From Sisyra terminalis (Eukaryota > Arthropoda > Insecta > Neuroptera > Sisyridae), in NCBI GenBank assembly GCA_958496175.1, contig OY292274.1:69202630-69266629 (forward strand): 64,000 bases of DNA. Reading direction: 5' to 3'. Below the pieces are notes generated by a model. It ran no database searches. It saw nothing but the letters and a program-made list of their open reading frames with translations, and was not told the DNA's origin. The number at the start of each line of letters is the position of its first letter. Within the stretch, counting starts at the first letter, position 1. Below, piece by piece: positions 1 through 9,933 of this stretch. Made by a program: the position numbers and the translations under genes.

Positions 1-1320
1 CAAAAATAAAAAGAGTATTTTAATGAGGAAATGAGAAAAAAAATTGGGCATATGTTTTCATGAATAACGTATGAAGCTTGAATATTCTCATAATTACAAT
101 ATAATAGTAATAATAATAATAATAGTTTTGATAAGATTTAGGTTTATTAATATATTATCGATTGTGCTAAATCACATTTTCTAAAAAAAAAATCAAACAA
201 TAAAATTTAAAAAAAAAATTTATCTATAGAATGATTTTTAGGAAGCTTGAGATACTTTTTAAGAGAAACAAATAAACATTAAATCGTTTGGGTCTCGGCG
301 AGAGCCCTAGCGATGCTGGTAAGTGAAAGCTTTAACTATTTATTATTGTAGAACATAAATGTTGCGATTAATTCCGTCGTCCACACGGCGATGGATAAAT
401 ATTGCGTAGAAAATCAGTTCAGTGCATGCATGTTCCATAAACCGTTGTTCGTTGTGTACTTAAAAATATAGACAATCAAAATATGACCGTTTACGACATT
501 TGTTTGTGATTTTTTTCGCGACATTTTCAATGTGTTTGAGACTTGAAATTTAGTAAATTTATGTAATTGTTAGAAAAATAATATTAGGTAGTCCAAAATT
601 AAATTTTAAAAGTATTGGCAACTATACGACGTAGTCATTATCCATGAAAACCAAAAACTTTTGCTCGACACTGTACAAAGTAATCCGCAGGTGTTATCCA
701 CTTGCTGGTATGTTACCAAAATAATCTTCTGGTTTTTATTTAAATTTCATATCAGTAATAAAATTATTTGAAAAAAAAAATTGGTTACTTTTTTTGGGAC
801 TTAATTTTTAAATTAAATTGGCAAGCCTGGTGACTAGAATTTTTTTTTCCTAATTGAAGTAAAATGAAATTAGGCGTTAATTAATTTTTTTTTTCATTTA
901 GCTATTAAAATTTGTTTAAATTTTGCCCCCCCCTCAGTTTGGCTTAACCATTTTTGTATTGGTGACATGAAATCGAGGTCTTAAAATTTTACCTGGTAGG
1001 GAATAGGGATGCAAATTTTTTTGGGTAGTATGATGGTAATTTAATTGATTTATCAGTGGTGAAAATTTTAAATGAATACCAAACTTTGGCTGTTGGGAAC
1101 TGAGCAGGTTATTTACGACGTCTGGTGGCTAAAAAAAGTACTAGTTTTGATTCAACCCAGTCGAAGATATCATTTAATAAAAAAAAAAATGTAAAATATT
1201 AGTACAAATGATAACCTAGTGAAAATTCTTTGGTGGCACACAATACGTAGCCATGTTTTTTTTAAAACCTCCGCTACTAGTCAGTTCTCAATTGAAAAGT
1301 ACAGGAAGAATTTTTTTTTT
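1..1320. other. AT-rich flank with no recognisable gene
   Basis: I see no gene here. The stretch holds a short (TAA)n microsatellite at about 105-125, many A and T runs, a run of nine C at about 925-933, and a small hairpin at 849-874 (CCTAATT facing AATTAGG). The segment 280-470 is visibly richer in G and C than its surroundings and is listed separately. Short reading frames are no longer than expected by chance at this composition. Confidence 0.7.
290..325 (+). other. GC-rich hairpin followed by a splice-donor-like site
   Basis: In an AT-rich setting, 290-307 can fold as GGG(t)CTC, loop GGCGA, GAGCCC. Eleven bases later comes CTG|GTAAGTG, with the GT at 319-320, which matches the eukaryotic 5' splice-site consensus well. 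The local rise in G+C and the donor would fit the end of a small exon or untranslated exon, but no matching acceptor or longer frame is visible, so this remains only a possible exon edge. Confidence 0.2.
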
Positions 1321-1790
1321 AAATTCAAACAATTTTCTAGTCAGCTATGAAAAATCTAAAGTTTCAATCTCCCGCTTTTCCATCCAATCCATGGAGAACC
1401 AATGAAAAGATCAATCGGACAAAATTTAGGAGGCTAAAATTCAAACAATTTCGTCTAGTCAGCTATGAAAAGTCTAAAATTTCAATCTCCCATTTTAACA
1501 ATTTCCCAGCCAATCATTTCACAGATAATCTATGGGGAACCAATGAAAAAATCAATCGGATAAAATTTAGGAGGCTATGCTTCAATTCAGGGATATTATG
1601 TAAAAAAGAAAGATAGCTAACTGAAGAGATGTATCAGAAAAACTGAGATAGATAATAACCAGAAGCAAACATGGCCCACTAACTTTTCTTCGTATTCCTA
1701 ATTCCATTGGCCAGGATTCTCAGTACAAAGATTGGTTGCATAAAAAAAATAAAATGGAGGCGACCGAAATTTTAAACTTTTACCATGACT
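1321..1790 (+). repeat. Dispersed repeat, copy I, with an internal partial duplication
   Basis: The segment 1321-1436 is repeated imperfectly at 1437-1576. Both copies contain CTAGTCAGCTATGAAAA, a TTTCAATCTCCC block, GGGGAACCAATGAAAA or a close variant, and AAATTTAGGAGGCTA. From about 1500 to 1790 the sequence is collinear with 2676-2990. Shared blocks are ACAATTTCCCA, CCAATCAT, GGGGAACC, GATAGCT-ACTGAA, AAGCAAACAT-GCC, GGATT, GGTTGCAT and AAAATGG. The frame at 1347-1616 simply reads through the duplication and is not coding-like. I cannot name the element; it is probably an old transposon fragment. Confidence 0.6.
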
Positions 1791-2123
1791 AACTAAATGT
1801 TTAAATTTAGAGTTTTTCGGTGTAAATATTAAATTTTCGGGTCGGAAAAGTGTTCCCAACGTGGGAATCCTTATCAGTGGATGTAAAAAAGTTGAAAATT
1901 CCTCAATATTTTCATCATACTGGTCCAGAGGCGGACAGAAATAAAAATCATCAGAATTTTTTTACAGTTTTTCCGTTAGGGGGGGAGGGGGAGGTTACAT
2001 TAGTTTTTTTCTAACTTTTTGTTGTTATATTTTTGAAAAATATTTTTCTATATTTTCCTGTATTTTTACCTTAAAAATCCATATTTTTAACATTTGTCTA
2101 TATCACTGGTTAAACTTATCAAT
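1791..2123. other. AT-rich spacer, no gene
   Basis: No gene is seen. The stretch holds a G-rich run at about 1979-1994 (GGGGGGAGGGGGAGG) followed by T-rich, low-complexity sequence. Confidence 0.6.
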
Positions 2124-2346
2124 AATTGACTCGTTTATTTTGAAAGTGACGTAAGTCCAATGTAACTAGAACAAAGTATGTTAATTATTTAACTGCTAAG
2201 TTTTCACAAATTACTGATTTTAACAAAAACGCCAATTATTCCCTCCTCCTCCTTAGTATCTTAAGTTCCTGTGGTTAAAAATGATGATACTATAGGGATT
2301 GTCCTTGAAATGGACTTAACCCACTTTCAAAATAAACGGCGCAATT
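2124..2346. mobile_element. MITE-like element with 36-bp inverted repeats
   Basis: The arms 2124-2159 and 2311-2346 are inverted copies matching at 30 of 36 positions without gaps. The core GTTTATTTTGAAAGTG is perfect, as is TAAGTCCA at the inner end. The interior is about 151 bp and has no open frame. Total length of about 223 bp, terminal inverted repeats and lack of coding capacity fit a non-autonomous DNA transposon (MITE). The outer bases are AT-rich on both sides (AATT), so a target-site duplication cannot be assigned. A two-step duplication with inversion is the alternative. Confidence 0.5.
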
Positions 2347-2675
2347 AATTATAATAATTAATTAATTACTCTTAAACTATTTTCCATCGCTTGGCAAAAG
2401 AAAGTTTCGAAAAATTCAAACAATGGCAGTTCTAATTTAAGATTTTTAATCGATTTTTTTTAATTACCTACTATTTGATAATACTACTTTAAGCTGAAGA
2501 TTTAAAACTTGATATCTCTTTAAACTTTGGTTCAATAAAAATTCTTAAATAAATAAATTTCAGTGTTTGAACCTTACAAAGATATTACCAAAATTTTCAG
2601 ATAACTTCTAAATTGGACAAAAAAAACGGCCATTCTTTTTTGTCCCACGCCATTTTATTTGTATTTGACGCAAAA
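2347..2675. other. AT-rich spacer, no gene
   Basis: No gene is seen. It starts with an AATTAATTATAATAATT simple-sequence patch and continues as low-complexity AT-rich DNA. Confidence 0.6.
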
Positions 2676-2990
2676 CAATTTCCCAAGAAGTTCTGACCAA
2701 TCATATTGGGGGGAACCTGTGAAAATATATTAAAAAATCTTAGTTAGCTCTGCGTCTAATTTTTTGGATTGAACCATTGGATATCATTGGAAATAAACAA
2801 ATCGGGAAGCCATTTAAATGAAAAGAGATAGCTTACTGAAAAATGGTATTAAAAGAACTGAAACAGATAGCCAAAGCAAACATAGCCAACTAAATTTTGC
2901 CAGAACGATATTTCTATTAGGCAGGATTGGTTGCATCACAATAAAAATGGCCGCTGGCCGACATTTTAAATTTTGTTCCTGCAAAAATGT
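2676..2990 (+). repeat. Dispersed repeat, copy II
   Basis: Collinear with about 1500-1790, but diverged and with small indels. The shared blocks occur in the same order: ACAATTTCCCA, CCAATCAT, GGGGAACC, GATAGCTTACTGAA, AAGCAAACATAGCC, GGATTGGTTGCAT and AAAATGGCCGC. One 14-bp difference separates GGATT and GGTTGCAT between the copies. The reading frame at 2818-3045 lies inside it and has no family resemblance that I recognise. With two copies 1.2 kb apart it is likely part of a larger family in this genome. Confidence 0.55.
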
Positions 2991-3818
2991 ATGTTATTTT
3001 CAATTTCAAGTCTCAAATCACGAATTTTTCGTTCTACAACAATGAATAATTGCAGCTTTTTCTGTCTGATGGGTTTTAAATGTTTGATCATCGCCCTAAA
3101 AAACTTTAGACGAAATTTCTATAGTGTTGCATTCGAGCTTAACCAATTGAAAAACATTATATATATATAAGTAAATATTGAAAATCAATGTTAAGTGTCT
3201 CATATAATATTACTATCTATATAACAATAACTTTAAATGTATTTTAAATGTATCAAAATTCGTGTCTATTTCAATAAACCCAAGACACATTGTTGTAAAC
3301 GATTTAATTGCAAAAAAAAAAAAAAAAAAAAACAAGGACGAGTTTTGAAGGACCATCTGAATAATATCATCGAATATTAATAAGGATAATTTCGTCGGTT
3401 TCCACCATTTTCTTAAACTTAAATGCATCACCTATGCGTGTCTTGTGAAAACAAATTTCAATATGAATTATTTTTGTAAAAATATAAAGAAAGTCATGTG
3501 TGCATACCTTTATAGACTGTTTAATTCGTTAATGTCTATTTTAACCCAAAATATTCATCCCCAAAAAGAATATTTGGAAAAAATGTAAATATAATATCTA
3601 TGTATAGATTTTTTCTAAGGACAATTGTACGAGGGGTGTTGTTTAAATCTCGATTCTCCACACCTACTAACAGTAACATATCAATTTTTTTGGAAAAAAA
3701 AATCCAAAAAAAAAAAAATAAAAAAAAAAAATGTAAAACTTATCACATAAATTGTACTGAAAAGATCAGTTAAGATTTTTTTGCAGGAATGATAAAAGTT
3801 CACTTTTAGACTTTCGAA
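2991..3818. other. AT-rich spacer with long A runs, no gene
   Basis: No gene is seen. The region includes a run of 21 A at 3312-3332 and an A-rich patch at 3693-3731. The A21 run could be the tail of a retroposed insert, but no body or target-site duplication can be recognised beside it. Confidence 0.55.
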
Positions 3819-4394
3819 TTAAGCGTAAACTTTCATTGGATTCGGTATGGGATAGTCAAAGAGAATATCCTTGGGGTTAAGTGGTAAAAAAAATGTTTTT
3901 CCCTGGGGAAACAATAATCTGGTTTTCGGGGATTTTGGCAATATTGTCCGAGTGCAACCATATTGGTAAATTGGTTTGGCAAACAAAGAAACCATTAGAG
4001 TTCCACTGATTTATGGTTTTATTGAACTTGGAATATAAATTTCTTGAAAAGATTTCCACTGTGAAAAACAACCACGAAATTAAAATGGACGACAAAAGTT
4101 GGAAATTTATCAGCACTGATAAACAATTTCCCACTAAAGGCCTTATTTGGTGTCCATTTCCTTGAATTTCCTTGAAAATAATATTAGCTTCCGAAGAAAA
4201 ATCTTTATTTTCATCAAGATTAAATCGTTGCACTGTAATTTTCTTGATTGCAACAATTCAGCAAGTGCATTGACCAGATTGGCGGGTGCATTAAAATATT
4301 TCAATCGTCCATATTTCACTTTAATGTGACTAGTGTTGCAATATTTTATCCGAACGAGCTTTCCTCCATTTATCAAGGATTCATCCGATTTATC
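3819..4394 (-). pseudogene. Frameshifted coding-like remnant, unknown product
   Basis: Read on the minus strand, coding-like sequence passes through several frames. One frame is open from 4394 to about 4143 and includes GRLKYFNAPANLVNAL. A second is open from 4233 to 3877 (118 codons, unusually long for this composition) and includes NLDENKDFSSEANIIF near its start and LPIWLHSDNIAKIPEN near its end. A third is open from 4183 to 4019 and overlaps the middle of the second; it looks more protein-like there (SGKLFISADKFPTF). A last short frame ends with a stop at 3819-3821 (DILFDYPIPNP). The simplest reading is one gene of roughly 190 codons broken by several indels, one probably in the T run near 3887. 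I do not recognise the family; a host gene, a transposon gene or an integrated viral gene are all possible. The frames may also be chance. Confidence 0.35.
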
Positions 4395-4436
4395 TTACAA
4401 GTTGCATACAATTTTCCATTTGAAATTTTAAATGAT

Positions 4437-4820
4437 TTATTTTTTCTTGGTTTTCAACTCACTTCAAATCAATTTCACGTCTTTGTCAGTCATTACCATA
4501 AACAAATATTACATCTTTGTTGTTTTTAAAAGTGTATCGATTTAAGAGCCATCTAGTGGTAATCAATCATTTTGATTATTTCGACAGATACCAATTATAA
4601 CCTTTGAAAATTTGAAAAGAAAAACTTTAAAAAATGGAATGAATTCAGGCGGAAAATTATCAAATTAAATTGAAAAAATATCAAATACACGTAAGAGGAA
4701 AAAAAAATACGATAAATATTTGATCTACAGAAATAATTGTACGTTTTTTTTCAAGATTTAAAAACCACGTGTTTTTAGTGTGGTTATTTTCCACTTTTCC
4801 ATTTAAAGCCGATTTTTAAT
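4437..4820 (+). repeat. Direct duplication, left copy
   Basis: About 385 bp repeated at 4977-5363 with an offset of 540-542 bp. The copies share TTTTTTCTTGGTTTTC, CAATTTCACGTCTTT, ACATCTTTGTTGTTTT, GTGTATCGATTTAAGAG, TCATCTAGTGGTAATCAAT, CGACAGATACCAATTATAAC, AATAATTGTACGTTTTTTTT and AAAAACCACGTGTTTTT. The copy contains a CTCF-core-like site at 4548-4559 and a CACGTG box near 4768. Reading frames inside it do not look coding. It is probably a repeat element rather than a gene duplication. Confidence 0.8.
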
Positions 4821-4976
4821 TAGTAAATAAATAATACATTTATTTATTAATTTATTATTTATTATAAATTATTAATTTATTTACTTATTTATTAACCATT
4901 AATAAAAGTTATAAACTCAATATTCAAATTTAATTCCGATTTTAAATTTGAAGTTTTGGGCGTTTCAATTGCCATA
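4821..4976. repeat. TTTA/TTAA-type simple-sequence spacer
   Basis: Between the two copies of the direct duplication lies a low-complexity run of ATTTATTTATTAATTTATT-type sequence (about 4821-4905), then ordinary AT-rich DNA. Confidence 0.7.
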
Positions 4977-5363
4977 TTATTTTTTCTTGGTTTTCCAACT
5001 CACTTCAAACCAATTTCACGTCTTTATCTCCCCCATTATAATTAACAAATATTACATCTTTGTTGTTTTCAAAGTGTATCGATTTAAGAGTCATCTAGTG
5101 GTAATCAATTATTTTAATTACTTCGACAGATACCAATTATAACCTTTAAAAATTTGAAAAGAAAAACTTTAAAAAATGGAATAAATTCAGACGAAAAATT
5201 ATCAAATTAAACTGAAAAAACATCATATACACGTAAAAGGTATTAAAAATTCGATAAATATTAGATCAACAGAAATAATTGTACGTTTTTTTTCAAGATT
5301 TAAAAACCACGTGTTTTTGGTGTGGTTATTGTCCATTTTTCTATTTAAATCCGATTTTGAATT
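4977..5363 (+). repeat. Direct duplication, right copy
   Basis: Second copy of the repeat at 4437-4820, with scattered substitutions and small indels and no large gap. Its CTCF-like site at 5090-5101 has one change from the left copy (GTCATCTAGTGG against GCCATCTAGTGG), while the CACGTG box near 5309 is kept. The divergence suggests an old event. Confidence 0.8.
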
Positions 5364-6069
5364 CCATTTTTTGGTGAAATTTGATTTTTTTACGTAAGTT
5401 GCAACGATTTTCGTATTACAGATTAAATTTGGGTTAAAAATATTTCTTTTTTTAGTTAGTACTCCTACACTATGCTTTTCTTGCCATATATTGTACTGCA
5501 GTTATCCAAAGATGAAAATATTGCAATATTGTGACTAATAAACCCTTTGGCAGTAAAAAGAGGAAAAGATTTAAGCATAGTAAAAGTTATGGAAGATTTA
5601 TTGCAATAAATATCCTGAATAATATAATAATTGGTTACTAATCTTATAACTACATAAGACGTATATTTGCAGATCATTTTTTACCAATTTTAATTGATAT
5701 AAACCACCGAAAAATCAAGAAATTTATTTTCAATTTTCAATAAAATAATCGAGTAAATATTTTGAACAGTATGAAAACATATCGAATGTTGTCATATCCA
5801 AAATTTGCTACAATAACTTCAAAGACTTGAAAAAGACTATCACATATCAGTTTTCAAGTTGATTCCATCCCCAAATTTCTCTTCCCCATATCTCATCCGA
5901 CTCCAATCGATTACTACTGTCACCCCCGCATGGTGGAAAATCATAAAAAAAAATTTTTCTGAATTTTTTAACCCGAACATATATTCAAATCGAATGGATA
6001 CGTGGGAAATTTTCAGTGCAAGGCACTTTAGTGGAATTGAGATTTAAAGATTTATGAAAATTTTAAAAA

Positions 6070-6091
6070 AAAAATTTCACGTGAAATTTTT
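6070..6091. repeat. 22-bp perfect palindrome centred on CACGTG
   Basis: The half-site AAAAATTTCAC at 6070-6080 is followed directly by its reverse complement at 6081-6091. The centre is CACGTG, the canonical E-box bound by bHLH proteins. It could extrude as a cruciform or be a dimer-binding site. No gene lies beside it. Confidence 0.75.
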
Positions 6092-6260
6092 GACGAAAAT
6101 AATTGTAATTGTAACATAATTTTTAAGGTATTGGAATTATATAGATTTTCTTGTATTGTATGTAATAATCAATATTTGTGTGTAATATTTAAGCAGTGTC
6201 ATACATTCATTTATATTTGTAGATAGAAAGCTGTAATCGGATTTTTTTTCTCTGTCAGTT

Positions 6261-6288
6261 GCATGAATTCTTACATGACAATTCATGC
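6261..6288. repeat. Perfect 9-bp inverted repeat (hairpin)
   Basis: GCATGAATT at 6261-6269 faces AATTCATGC at 6280-6288 across a 10-nt loop. No T run or neighbouring gene suggests a terminator role. Confidence 0.65.
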
Positions 6289-7146
6289 CAGGGATATTTC
6301 TTTTTAATTTTTCTCATGAAACACAAGTTCGAGAGATCACAGGTCCATATATATATAAATAGCGTAATATTTGTACAGAGTTCAATCAAATCAAATATGA
6401 AAAATATTTTTTAAGAAAAATCAATGTATCAATGTTTTAAATACTTACTACCCAATATTACTCTTACTGGAAATAATTCCAAAGTCAATGTTTACATATA
6501 AGCAAATTTAATTACCAATTAAGTCTTGATATCAATTGTATAGAGGGACAATAAGTGCATGAAAATCAAAACGATCTTGAATTAATTTCCGAAAAAAAAA
6601 AAACATTTTATAGATCCAAGGATTTTCTCGATATAGAAAACATTATTTATTTGACGGTATGACCGTGATTGGATTTCCTGTTTAACTTCAATGTAAAGAC
6701 TTTCTAAATTTAAAATCTCCCGCATTGTTGTAAATTATTTATTTATTAATTTTCTTGATGATGCAATATGCAATTATAAATAAACTTGATCCAAACTTAA
6801 ATCATTCGAAATTCTTAGTCAAAGCGATGAAAAATTTGCATGTGGTCTTATATTAAATAATTAGACGCATTACTGGCCTTTTTTTAACCATTTTTGAATT
6901 TAATTTCTGGTAAGAGTTTTTAAATGATAATATATCTAATGATCGATCAAGATTAAAAAAAAAATCCCAAAAGTTAATTTCAGGAGTTAGTGATGCACGA
7001 AAAACGATTAATTTTACAATTTGCAAAATTTCATCGATGATTTTCTCAATTTACTTACTTAATTACTCAAATTACTTATCTTCCAGAAAAATTTTCTCGA
7101 TTTGAATTAGAAAATTTTGAATTTGGCGCTTCTTTTTAATTCACCA

Positions 7147-7412
7147 TTTTGCTACAACGGCATTTAGTCTAATTTTTTCGTCTTTTTCTTGCCTTATAAC
7201 TTGCAGATATTCCATCTTTGTTTCGTCCATCTTGTACTGAACACGAATCGATTGTTCTGCCATCTGCTGGTAAAAATAGTTTTGCTACAACGGCATTTAA
7301 TCTAACTTTTTTGTCCTTTTCTTGCCTTATAACGTGCAGATATTCTATCTTTGTTTCGTCCATTTTGTACTGAACACGAATCGATTGTTCTGCCATCTGC
7401 TGATAAAAATAG
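7147..7412 (+). repeat. Tandem dimer of a 133-bp unit
   Basis: The units 7147-7279 and 7280-7412 are head-to-tail copies with about ten differences. Both begin TTTTGCTACAACGGCATTTA, contain TCTTGCCTTATAAC, ATCTTTGTTTCGTCCAT and GAACACGAATCGATTGTTC, and end near GCCATCTGCTG. The 89-codon minus-strand frame across them changes reading frame between copies, because 133 is not a multiple of three, so the repeat is not coding. Each unit ends in a CTCF-core-like site (7259-7270 perfect, 7392-7403 one change). A diverged relative lies at about 7797-7925. Confidence 0.85.
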
Positions 7413-9110
7413 TCGCGTCTTTTATCATGTGAACACAAAAAAATTAAAACCTAAAATTATTTGAGTTTTAGTGGAAAATAGTGGGAAAATGTGGAAAATT
7501 TGTTTGGGATGATTAAGAATAAAGCAGGGGGTGTTTTTATGCATCAGTTGCATAATTTTTGGCTTTTTTCATTGCTTAAACCGAGGTTTTTATTTTAGGG
7601 TTATCTCCCACGTGTTTTTCTCAGCCACGAGGCCTAAAAAAGTTTCCCCATTTAAAAAATTCAAAAGGATTGTATTAATTGATTGAAGAAAACTTCTTTG
7701 AGTTCTGGAAATACTTTTCGAAAGAAATTAAAATGAAAATTTAACCCTTTTTGTAATGTAACCTGGAAATATTACAATATTGGGTAAACGTTTTTTTTCC
7801 TTTTCTTTTGCAACTAATTGAATATATTTCATCTTTCTTTTTTCAAAAACCATCATTGTGCCATCTATTGGCCAAGAAAGTAACGATTGTCTTCAAATAT
7901 TAAAGAAAATTGGCGGAAAATAATGAATTTAATTTAAAAAAAAAACAGGTTTGTTCTATAAAAACGTTTTACTTGCACTAAATTTTTGTTTGTTTTAGGA
8001 CTTTTCAAGAATTTAAGCAACTTTTAACTTATGCCCGTCGGATGCACCGATTAAAAAGTTTCACTTTCAAAATTCTCAATTTTCAAGCGGAATTATTTAT
8101 AAATTTCTCTGGAAATTAAACAATTTTCCTTTTGAAATCCCATCGAATTGAAGGACTATCGAAAAAATTTTGCAAATTATAACAAAAAATCGTAATGAAG
8201 CATGAAACGAGAAAATTTCATTGAATTCAATGAGAACCAAAAAAAAATAAATTACAAATTAGTTGAACCACAAAATTTTTATTTCCATATTCATATCACA
8301 ATAACTTTATATATATATACTTATGAATAATCTTTTAACATTAAAAACGGAATTTAATAAGAATTTTATATTCGCTTGGACAGCACAATTTTGGATTTAA
8401 TTCACCAAATGAATTCAGATGGAGAAAAATTTATATATTTAACAAATTTGATATAAATAGTAATTATATATTTGTCTTGTAAATTTATCTAATAATTAAT
8501 CTCTAAGTTAAACAATTTAAATGTCTATATATCTAAGAACAAATAACGTATGACATTTATAAAGAAAAAATGTGCAATATTTTGCTTAATTTGATCTAAT
8601 TTTGTCGTTTAAATGTTGTGAACTTTACTATATATTTATAATTATAAATTACTGCTGTTGTACGATAATATAAACGAAAAAAAATCCAGTAAATAATAAA
8701 TTGTAATGTTTAGAACTCCCCAAAACATTTTAGTCGATAAGTAGGTGAAAATTTAAAAAAATGATTTTATAGGGAATCCCTATAGATTTACGATTACTGC
8801 CCTTGTAGATAATAAAAGACATTTTGAAAAAAAAAATAATATGTACTATAAAAGAAAACTAATTGTATTTGTGAATTTAAATGAAAGTAACTTTTAGAAA
8901 TTAAGTAATTGTACTATAATCATGAAATAATGTGTACCTTAAACGTAACTGTATGTAATATATAGAGAGATGGCATATTTTTTCAAGAAAAAAATCTTCA
9001 AAAAAAAATAGAGAAAAAGCTATTTTATATACCACAAAGTATTGCAATTGCATTAAATAAAAAAAAACATATTAAAATACTAGAGACAGAGTCTGTCCGT
9101 CCGTATTTAG
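7413..9110. other. AT-rich region with a diverged repeat relative, no gene
   Basis: No gene is seen. At about 7797-7925 lies a diverged relative of the elements at 4437 and 7147. It has the CATCTTT block, then GCCATCTATTGG at 7860-7871, then GGCGGAAAATAAT at about 7912, which parallels GGCGGAAAATTAT in the 4437 copy. A 16-bp perfect palindrome, TCATTGAATTCAATGA, sits at 8218-8233. A GTCTGTCCGTCCGT patch lies at 9091-9104. The rest is low-complexity AT-rich sequence. Confidence 0.6.
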
Positions 9111-9413
9111 TGCCAATTCGAGCACAAATTTGTCACGAATGAAGAATGGGAAAATATGTTGGCAACATTGTATATGGTCATGAATTGTAAATCAACTGTG
9201 GCTTAACAGAAATTTTGGCCCAAGTTTTTGGATTTCTTACACTTATATATCCACCATGAAAATGTGGCCAAAATTTCGAAAAAATTCTTTGAACCAGCCA
9301 ATATCAAAATCACCGGGGCCAGTTCCTCGAATATTTTACCAGACCCTCTTCAAAAAGACATCTTACAATACTTAAGACAATTTCGTTGTTTTTGTGAAAC
9401 TTTTGATTTGTAA
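9111..9413 (+). pseudogene. Coding-like stretch with one in-frame stop, unknown product
   Basis: One plus-strand frame is open from 9111 to the TAA at 9411-9413 except for a TAA at 9204-9206. The part before the stop includes KFVTNEEWENMLATLYMVM. The part after it includes FWPKFLDFLHLYIHHENVAK and, near its end, PDPLQKDILQYLRQF. Third codon positions are richer in G and C than the surroundings (26 of 69 codons after the stop by my count). Acceptor-like sites sit just before both parts: a pyrimidine-rich TCCGTCCGTATTTAG ending at 9110, and CTTAACAG ending at 9209. It could be a dead exon of about 100 codons, or a live last exon starting at 9210. There is no ATG near the start. I do not recognise the protein. 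Confidence 0.35.
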
Positions 9414-9769
9414 AAGAAGCTTTTTCTGCAGGGGAATTACCTCTCGTTTGATTTTAAGCTCCTTCTAAACGAAAAGCTTATGTTTTAGAGCACTTGTTTA
9501 ACTTTACGCAAATTACTTTTTTATCGTATAGGTGACTCTTATTTTTAAAGTATTAGATAAAAAAAAAAAATAAATAAAATTGAACACAAAAAAGAAAAAA
9601 ATATAACTAGGAAAATTATCTTGAGCTTTATAAATAACACTGGTGACTGTTTAGAGCTTTTTTTGGTTCGGTTTTTTTATAATTTCCATTGATAAATTTG
9701 CGAAATTTACGCAAAAATGAGCTGAAATCTGAATGATGGTGCATTTGTATTAGTTCTCGTAAAAAAATT

Positions 9770-9806
9770 AAAATTGAAAATTTTTGAAAAAAAATTTTTC
9801 AATTTT
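9770..9806. repeat. AT-rich hairpin
   Basis: AAAATTGAAAA followed by TTTTT at 9770-9785 faces AAAAATTTTTCAATTTT at 9790-9806 across a few bases. It is almost perfect but low in complexity. Confidence 0.55.
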
Positions 9807-9933
9807 ACACATAAGAGAATATAACCCCGTTAAGTTAGCCTATAATGCGAGACTGAATATAACGTGAAGTTGACTCATTTTATTCTTGTGGAAGTCTATT
9901 TTTTTGCGGCTATATTCTCTTCGATTGTGAAAC
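9803..9933. repeat. Imperfect inverted repeat, possible MITE remnant
   Basis: The left arm 9803-9828 contains AAGAGAATATAACCCC and the right arm 9907-9933 contains CGGCTATATTCTCTT. Ten central bases (AGAGAATATA) pair perfectly and the similarity continues outward with gaps (TTTTACAC against GTTTCACA). The interior is about 78 bp and non-coding. Size and layout would fit a worn short inverted-repeat element. Confidence 0.35.

Larger units (their letters stand above)
5364..7146. other. AT-rich region with palindromes, no gene
   Basis: I see no gene. Small frames at 5465-5677 (minus) and 5859-6047 (plus) are within chance length and lack recognisable motifs. Structures present are a 22-bp perfect palindrome at 6070-6091 and a hairpin at 6261-6288, listed separately, and a TATATATATAAATAG patch near 6348. 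Confidence 0.6.

Noticed and set aside
290..318. Helitron 3' end at the GC-rich hairpin ending in CTAG
   Set aside because: CTAG follows the hairpin immediately, where about ten intervening bases are expected, and it is followed by C and not T.
5465..5677. 70-codon minus-strand frame
   Set aside because: Its length is within chance expectation for AT-rich DNA, and it has no recognised motif or supporting context.
7169..7438. 89-codon minus-strand protein
   Set aside because: It crosses a 133-bp tandem dimer in two different frames, so the same DNA would encode unrelated peptides. It is a by-product of the repeat.
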